Under the pieces are notes generated by a model, which ran no database searches, was not told the origin of the DNA, and saw nothing but the letters and a program-made list of their open reading frames with translations. DNA of 22,731 nucleotides from Pseudomonadota bacterium (GTDB lineage Bacteria > Myxococcota_A > Polyangia > Polyangiales > Polyangiaceae), in contig JAEWOQ010000473.1 of the NCBI GenBank assembly GCA_023460875.1, positions 1 to 22,731 on the forward strand, in the 5' to 3' direction. Both the position numbers and the translations under genes were made by a program. How positions within the stretch are numbered: the first letter of the stretch is position 1; each line of letters opens with the position of its first letter. Below are positions 19,294-22,731 of the stretch, piece after piece.

Positions 19294-20838
19294 TCAGGGC
19301 GTGGGGGGGAGCTTCTTCAGCTCCTCCTCGAGCCAGCCGTCGCCGGCGAGCAGATGCACGCCGCTGTCGTCGGGCCCCGTGAACACGCCGACGGACAGGG
19401 GAGAGGCGGTGAGGAGGATGGCCGCGTAGGAGGCGTCCTCCACGCGCACCCAGCGTCCCCGCACGTCGATGGTGTCGCTGTGCGCCCGATCGATGTCGAG
19501 CCGCTGGGTCGTGCCGGTGACGAACAGGCGCCCGCGGACGCCCAGATCCGGGAGGGTCAGGAAACGCTCCAGAGGCTGTGGGAGCTCGCCGATGCCGAGC
19601 ATGCGGGCGACGGGGCGCGCGTCGTCCGCGGAGGCGTAGAAAGGGCCTTGCGCCACGGTGGGCGCCGCGTCGACGCGGAGCTCCGGCAAGTCGAGGCGGA
19701 AGGACCAGCCATCGATCGTGAAGTCTGGGTGCTGGAACGAGGCGACGGCGACGTCCGCGACCCCGTCCTCGAGGGTCCCCGCGGGGAAGCCCGAGGCCGC
19801 CCCGCTCCACGTGCCCGACAGGACGACCTGCGCGAGCCAGGTGTCCAGGGACTTGCTGTGGATCCAGGCCTCGTCCCAGGCCGTGCGCACCTGCCCTCGC
19901 AGCGCGTCCCGCTCGAGGGTCACCTCGAGCTCCGCGTCGAGGACTCCTCGCTCGAGGCGCGGGCCGCTGGGGCTCCCGAAGAACGAACGCAGGAAGCCCG
20001 CGTCCGTCACCTTCGCGTCCAGGCGCGCCCGGACCTCGATGTCCTCCCAAGGCGGCGATCGATCGAAGTGCGTCTTCGGGACGCGCATCCGGGCCTGGAC
20101 GTCCCAAGGCGCCGCGATGGTGCGCTCCCGTCCGAAGCGCAGCTCTCCGGACAGGCGCACGTCGCTCGGATCGATCGCGAGGGAGCGCATCGGGCTGATG
20201 GCGAAGCCGCCGCGGACGTGGGCGGTCCCCAGGTGGCGAAACTCCGAAATCCAGATCTCGTCGAGCTCGATGTCGAGCCCATGGAGGGCATGACTCCACA
20301 GGTCGTCTGGGGAGCTCTCCTCTTCGACGAGGGGATCGTACTTGTCGGGGAGGTCTGGGAGCGCGGCGCGTCGCTCCTCGTCGAGATCGTCGTACTTGGG
20401 TCGGAGGCGCACGACGAGTTCGCGCCCCTCGAGGTGGCTCGTCTGAAAGGTGGAGCTCAGGAGTCGATCGCCGCGGATCTGCACCTGCCCCCGCGGCACC
20501 TCGATCTCCAGGTGCAGGCTGCCGTCCATCACGCTGAGGCGCAGCTCCCGGAGCTCGACCCGGAAGAACCAGAGGGAGAAGCTGCGGCCGGTCTCGAGCC
20601 GCACGACGGGGGCCAGCTCATGCAGCAGCCAGGCCAGACCGCCGCTGAAGAGGAGGACGTTCACCAGCACGACGTAGAGGACGTACAGGGCAAGGACGGG
20701 GAGCAGGATCCAGCGTAAGGTCCAGCGCGCCACGCGGGGCCGCCAGCGGATCGACGGCCCGCCGTGAGCGCCTCTGGCAGGCCGATCGCGGCGCCCAGCG
20801 CGCCCCGAGCCGGTGCCGTGAGAGCTCGTCCGAGTCAT
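19294..20838 (-). CDS. AsmA/TamB-like membrane-anchored envelope protein
   Basis: A 514-residue protein. The ATG at 20838 has an excellent ribosome binding site (GGGGAGGAGAGG just upstream on the minus strand); an in-frame upstream start adds only Arg-rich sequence. Residues 1-40 are basic, and a membrane segment spans about 43-72 (ILLPVLALYVLYVVLVNVLLF). The extracytoplasmic part consists of short amphipathic beta strands typical of AsmA-like/TamB N-terminal regions: LELRLSVMDGSLHLEIEVP-like strands near 117-137, HLEGRELVVRL and VRLSGELRFGRE later. Such proteins bridge the envelope and influence lipid movement. I see no enzyme motif and no partner gene. It is separate in sequence from the other AsmA-like gene at 9375-11018. 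The family call is by pattern only. Confidence 0.6.
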   Translation of the reverse strand: MTRTSSHGTGSGRAGRRDRPARGAHGGPSIRWRPRVARWTLRWILLPVLALYVLYVVLVNVLLFSGGLAWLLHELAPVVRLETGRSFSLWFFRVELRELRLSVMDGSLHLEIEVPRGQVQIRGDRLLSSTFQTSHLEGRELVVRLRPKYDDLDEERRAALPDLPDKYDPLVEEESSPDDLWSHALHGLDIELDEIWISEFRHLGTAHVRGGFAISPMRSLAIDPSDVRLSGELRFGRERTIAAPWDVQARMRVPKTHFDRSPPWEDIEVRARLDAKVTDAGFLRSFFGSPSGPRLERGVLDAELEVTLERDALRGQVRTAWDEAWIHSKSLDTWLAQVVLSGTWSGAASGFPAGTLEDGVADVAVASFQHPDFTIDGWSFRLDLPELRVDAAPTVAQGPFYASADDARPVARMLGIGELPQPLERFLTLPDLGVRGRLFVTGTTQRLDIDRAHSDTIDVRGRWVRVEDASYAAILLTASPLSVGVFTGPDDSGVHLLAGDGWLEEELKKLPPTP

Positions 20839-21005
20839 CCGCCTCTCCTCCCCCTCCGTGTGGCCGCAGCGTCGACCACGCCACGATGTACGTCTCGGCG
20901 GGGCTCTCCGAATAGGTCGGGATCGCCGCTCACTGCCCCGACACTCTTTGCCGTTCATGCCCCGCGGTGCGACTTCCTGAGCCTTGTCCCAGCCCTGAGG
21001 AGAGC

Positions 21006-21143
21006 ATGGAGACGTGTGAAGACAGCCTGCGTCGCGAGGGGAGCCACCGGCCGCCCCGTGTCGGATCCGACAGCGCGCATCGCGAGGGCGGCTGGCCGCG
21101 CTCCGAGCCGCGGGGAGTCGAGCCGCACGGAGTCGAGCCGTGA
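21006..21143 (+). CDS. Candidate 45-residue leader peptide coupled to the polyketide synthase
   Basis: A short open frame starting ATG at 21006 with AGGAG at 20998-21002 (3-nt spacing). It ends in TGA at 21141-21143, which overlaps the GTG start of the synthase (GTGA), a classic translational-coupling arrangement. The product is Arg/Glu/Gly/Pro-rich, starts METCEDSLRREGSHRPPR and ends in pentapeptide repeats EPRGV EPHGV EP from the 15-bp repeat. There is no signal or membrane segment and no recognisable family. Third-position G/C is only moderately biased, so coding status is uncertain. Confidence 0.3.
   Translation: METCEDSLRREGSHRPPRVGSDSAHREGGWPRSEPRGVEPHGVEP
21059..21072. promoter_or_regulatory. 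14-bp perfect palindrome upstream of the polyketide synthase
   Basis: TGTCGGATCCGACA is fully self-complementary and lies 67 bp before the synthase start. It could be an operator for a dimeric regulator. A random palindrome of this length is expected about once per 16 kb, so position is the main argument. Confidence 0.25.
21105..21139 (+). repeat. 15-bp direct repeat at the polyketide synthase start
   Basis: GAGCCGCGGGGAGTC at 21105-21119 is followed by GAGCCGCACGGAGTC at 21120-21134 and a partial third copy GAGCC at 21135-21139 that runs into the GTG start. Each full unit contains GGAG, and the second copy's GGAG (21129-21132) is the likely ribosome binding site of the synthase, 7 nt before the GTG. 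Confidence 0.75.
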
Positions 21144-22225
21144 CCCGCGCCCCTGCGGTCCGGGTGGGCCTTTTGTCCGTTACGAGCGGCGCCCCCGAAC
21201 ACGAGCTGCCCCAGGAGCGGGCGCGCGAGTTCGCGCGCGGCTTCTTCGCTGACGACTTCGGCGACTCCGTCGAGCTCGCGCAGCTGCTGGGAGCATTCGA
21301 GAACGCGGGTATCCGGACGCGGCAGCTGGCGGCCCCACCGGAGTGGCTCGCGTCGCCCCGGACCTTCGCGGAGAAGAACAGCCTCTACGTGGAGGCGGCC
21401 GTGAGTTTGTCCCGGGCGGTGGCCGAGCAGGCGATCATGGCCGCCGGGGTGCGGCGGCGTGAGCTCGGGGCGATCGTGTTCGTGTCGAGCACGGGGATCG
21501 CCACGCCGAGCCTGGACGCTCGCCTCGTGCAGGAGCTCGATCTACCGCGAGACATCGCACGGGTGCCCCTGTGGGGGCTCGGTTGCGCGGGGGGCAGCGC
21601 GGGGCTGTGTCGGTCCCTAGCCTTGGCGCGGGGCCTGGGGCGGCCGGTGCTGCTCGTCGCTTGCGAGCTGTGCTCGCTCACCTTCGTGCACGGGGATCGG
21701 CGCAAGGCGAACGTCATCGCCGTGGCGCTGTTCGGCGACGGCGCGGCGTCCTGCGTCGTGGCGCCCGAGCCCTGGTGGATCCCAGCCGCTGGCCCGGAGC
21801 TCTTAGCGAGCCACGCGCACCTTTTGGACGATAGCGCGCACCTGATGGGGTGGGATCTCGAAGAGCAGGGGCTGCGGGTGCGCTTCGCGCCAGCGATCCC
21901 GGGGGTCGTCCGGGAGTCGACGGCCGCGATCGTGCGCGGGGCGCGGCGAGCGGCCGGGCTGAGCGCCACGGAGCGCCTCCAGCACTGGGTGGTGCACCCG
22001 GGAGGGAGCAAGGTGCTCGGCGCTTACGAGGTGGCCTTGGGGCTGCCCGAGGACGCCCTGCGCCACGCCCGCGACGTGCTGCGCGATCATGGCAACATGT
22101 CGAGCCCGACGGCGCTGTTCGTGCTCGAGCGCTTCCTCGGGGAGACCCCCGCGCGGGGTGCGCTCGGGGTCGTGATGGGCTTGGGACCCGGGTTCTGCGC
22201 GGAGACGGCGGTGTTCCGGTGGTAG
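21140..22225 (+). CDS. Type III polyketide synthase (chalcone/stilbene synthase family)
   Basis: A 361-residue homodimeric ketosynthase that would condense an acyl-CoA starter with malonyl-CoA to give pyrones or resorcinols. The catalytic triad is complete: Cys149 in LGCAGGSAGL, His286 in VVHPGGSKVL and Asn319 in DHGNMSSPT. GLGPGF (347-352) is the C-terminal family signature, and length is typical (350-400). The N-terminal region (VGLLSVTSGAPEHELPQ) is also usual. The start is GTG at 21140 with GGAG at 21129-21132. It overlaps the end of a candidate 45-codon ORF by 4 bp, and a methyltransferase-like gene overlaps its 3' end by 7 bp. This gene order matches bacterial alkylpyrone pairs such as BpsA-BpsB of Bacillus subtilis, so a long-chain alkylpyrone or alkylresorcinol product is likely (inference). 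Starter chain length cannot be read by eye. Confidence 0.92.
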   Translation: MTRAPAVRVGLLSVTSGAPEHELPQERAREFARGFFADDFGDSVELAQLLGAFENAGIRTRQLAAPPEWLASPRTFAEKNSLYVEAAVSLSRAVAEQAIMAAGVRRRELGAIVFVSSTGIATPSLDARLVQELDLPRDIARVPLWGLGCAGGSAGLCRSLALARGLGRPVLLVACELCSLTFVHGDRRKANVIAVALFGDGAASCVVAPEPWWIPAAGPELLASHAHLLDDSAHLMGWDLEEQGLRVRFAPAIPGVVRESTAAIVRGARRAAGLSATERLQHWVVHPGGSKVLGAYEVALGLPEDALRHARDVLRDHGNMSSPTALFVLERFLGETPARGALGVVMGLGPGFCAETAVFRW

Positions 22226-22731
22226 AAACGAGGCTCGCCGTCGGTGACGTGCCCGCGGCGTCCCTGCTCCTGGGGCTCGCGCTCGGCGTGGTCCTCCAGC
22301 GCCTCTTGGAGCTGCGCCTGGCCCGGTCCAACGAGCGCTGGGTCCGGGCCCGTGGCGCGTGGGAGGCCGGGCGTCGCCACTATCCTTTGTTCTTTCTGCT
22401 CCACGGCGCGTGGCTCGTGGGCTGGGTCGTCGAGAGCGCGTGGGGCGGCGTCGCCCTCGCGTCCTCTTGGTTCGTCTGGCTCGGCGTCTTCACCGGGGCG
22501 GAGCTCCTCCGGTGCTGGGCGATCCGCAGCCTGGGCTGCCGCTGGAACACGCGGATCCTCGTGCTCGACGGGGTTGCGCCCGTGGCGCGCGGCCCTTACC
22601 GGGTCATGGCGCACCCGAACTACGTCGCCGTCTCCTTGGAGCTGCTGGCGCTGCCCTTGGTGTTCGAGGCCGTCGCCACCGCTGCCGTCGTCAGTGTGTT
22701 GAACACGGCGCTGCTGCTCGGCGTGCGCCTC
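22219..22731 (+). CDS. Isoprenylcysteine carboxyl methyltransferase-like protein, 3' end outside window
   Basis: The first 171 residues of an integral-membrane methyltransferase of the ICMT family (PF04140-like); the gene runs off the window. Landmarks are LQRLLELRLARSNERWVRARGA, HYPLFFLLHGAWLVGW, CRWNTRILVLDGVAPVARGPYRVMAHPNYVAV, and hydrophobic helices between them. GPYRVMAHPNY is the typical SAM-site motif. I chose GTG at 22219, which overlaps the synthase stop by 7 bp and suggests coupled translation; a GTG at 22249 is an alternative, and neither has a strong ribosome binding site. In known type III synthase clusters such enzymes (BpsB/YpbQ, SrsB-like) O-methylate the alkylpyrone or resorcinol, which is the probable role here (inference). 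Confidence 0.85.
   Translation, partial: MVETRLAVGDVPAASLLLGLALGVVLQRLLELRLARSNERWVRARGAWEAGRRHYPLFFLLHGAWLVGWVVESAWGGVALASSWFVWLGVFTGAELLRCWAIRSLGCRWNTRILVLDGVAPVARGPYRVMAHPNYVAVSLELLALPLVFEAVATAAVVSVLNTALLLGVRL

Larger units (their letters stand above)
20839..21139. promoter_or_regulatory. Divergent control region ahead of the polyketide synthase
   Basis: A 301-bp stretch between the AsmA-like gene and the polyketide synthase. It holds a candidate 45-codon ORF from 21006, the 14-bp perfect palindrome TGTCGGATCCGACA at 21059-21072, and a 15-bp tandem repeat at 21105-21139. No confident -35/-10 pair was found. Confidence 0.45.

Overview
The window is GC-rich (visibly around 70%), with strong G/C preference at third codon positions, long spurious antisense frames, and tightly packed operons. 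The gene content (a hybrid kinase with many domains, a VKOR-thioredoxin fusion, a PPi-type phosphofructokinase, a LarA-like protein, a type III polyketide synthase, AsmA-like envelope proteins, Tat and lipoprotein signals) suggests a Gram-negative bacterium with an outer membrane, most likely a myxobacterium (Myxococcota, Polyangia-like). That assignment is an inference from gene style. No rRNA, tRNA, CRISPR, transposase or phage gene was seen.

Layout. 17-1477 (+) encodes an erythromycin-esterase-family protein with a 15-bp tandem repeat in its 5' end. 9211-1539 (-) is one compact five-gene operon: TonB-dependent receptor, receiver-only response regulator, hybrid histidine kinase with two receivers and an HPt domain, a Tat-exported substrate-binding-like protein, and a lipoprotein of the ABC_sub_bind type. 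It has no ABC permease or ATPase. Its upstream region is an AT-rich island with a repeated TCATGAGA. 11018-9375 (-) is an AsmA-like envelope protein with a proline-rich tail. 11178-11846 and 11934-13514 (+) encode a HAD-IB phosphatase and a divergent LarA-like protein. 14926-13673 (-) encodes a PPi-dependent phosphofructokinase with a hairpin terminator behind it.

15243-19269 (+) is a four-gene redox operon: VKOR-thioredoxin fusion, a cysteine-rich OmpA-like membrane-anchored protein, a TlpA/ResA-like lipoprotein, and a PQQ-type sugar dehydrogenase. 20838-19294 (-) is a second AsmA-like protein. 21006-22731 (+) holds a possible 45-residue ORF coupled to a type III polyketide synthase, followed by an isoprenylcysteine-methyltransferase-like gene cut by the window end. 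This resembles known alkylpyrone synthase/O-methyltransferase pairs.

How the genes may work together. The five-gene minus-strand operon reads as an envelope-spanning ligand capture and signalling module: an outer-membrane gate, two periplasmic binding proteins, and a sensor kinase with a Cache-like periplasmic domain feeding a phosphorelay that ends in a stand-alone receiver. This is the best candidate here for an undescribed system. The plus-strand redox operon pairs a disulfide-generating enzyme with a likely disulfide-bonded client, a thiol-redox lipoprotein and a periplasmic dehydrogenase.
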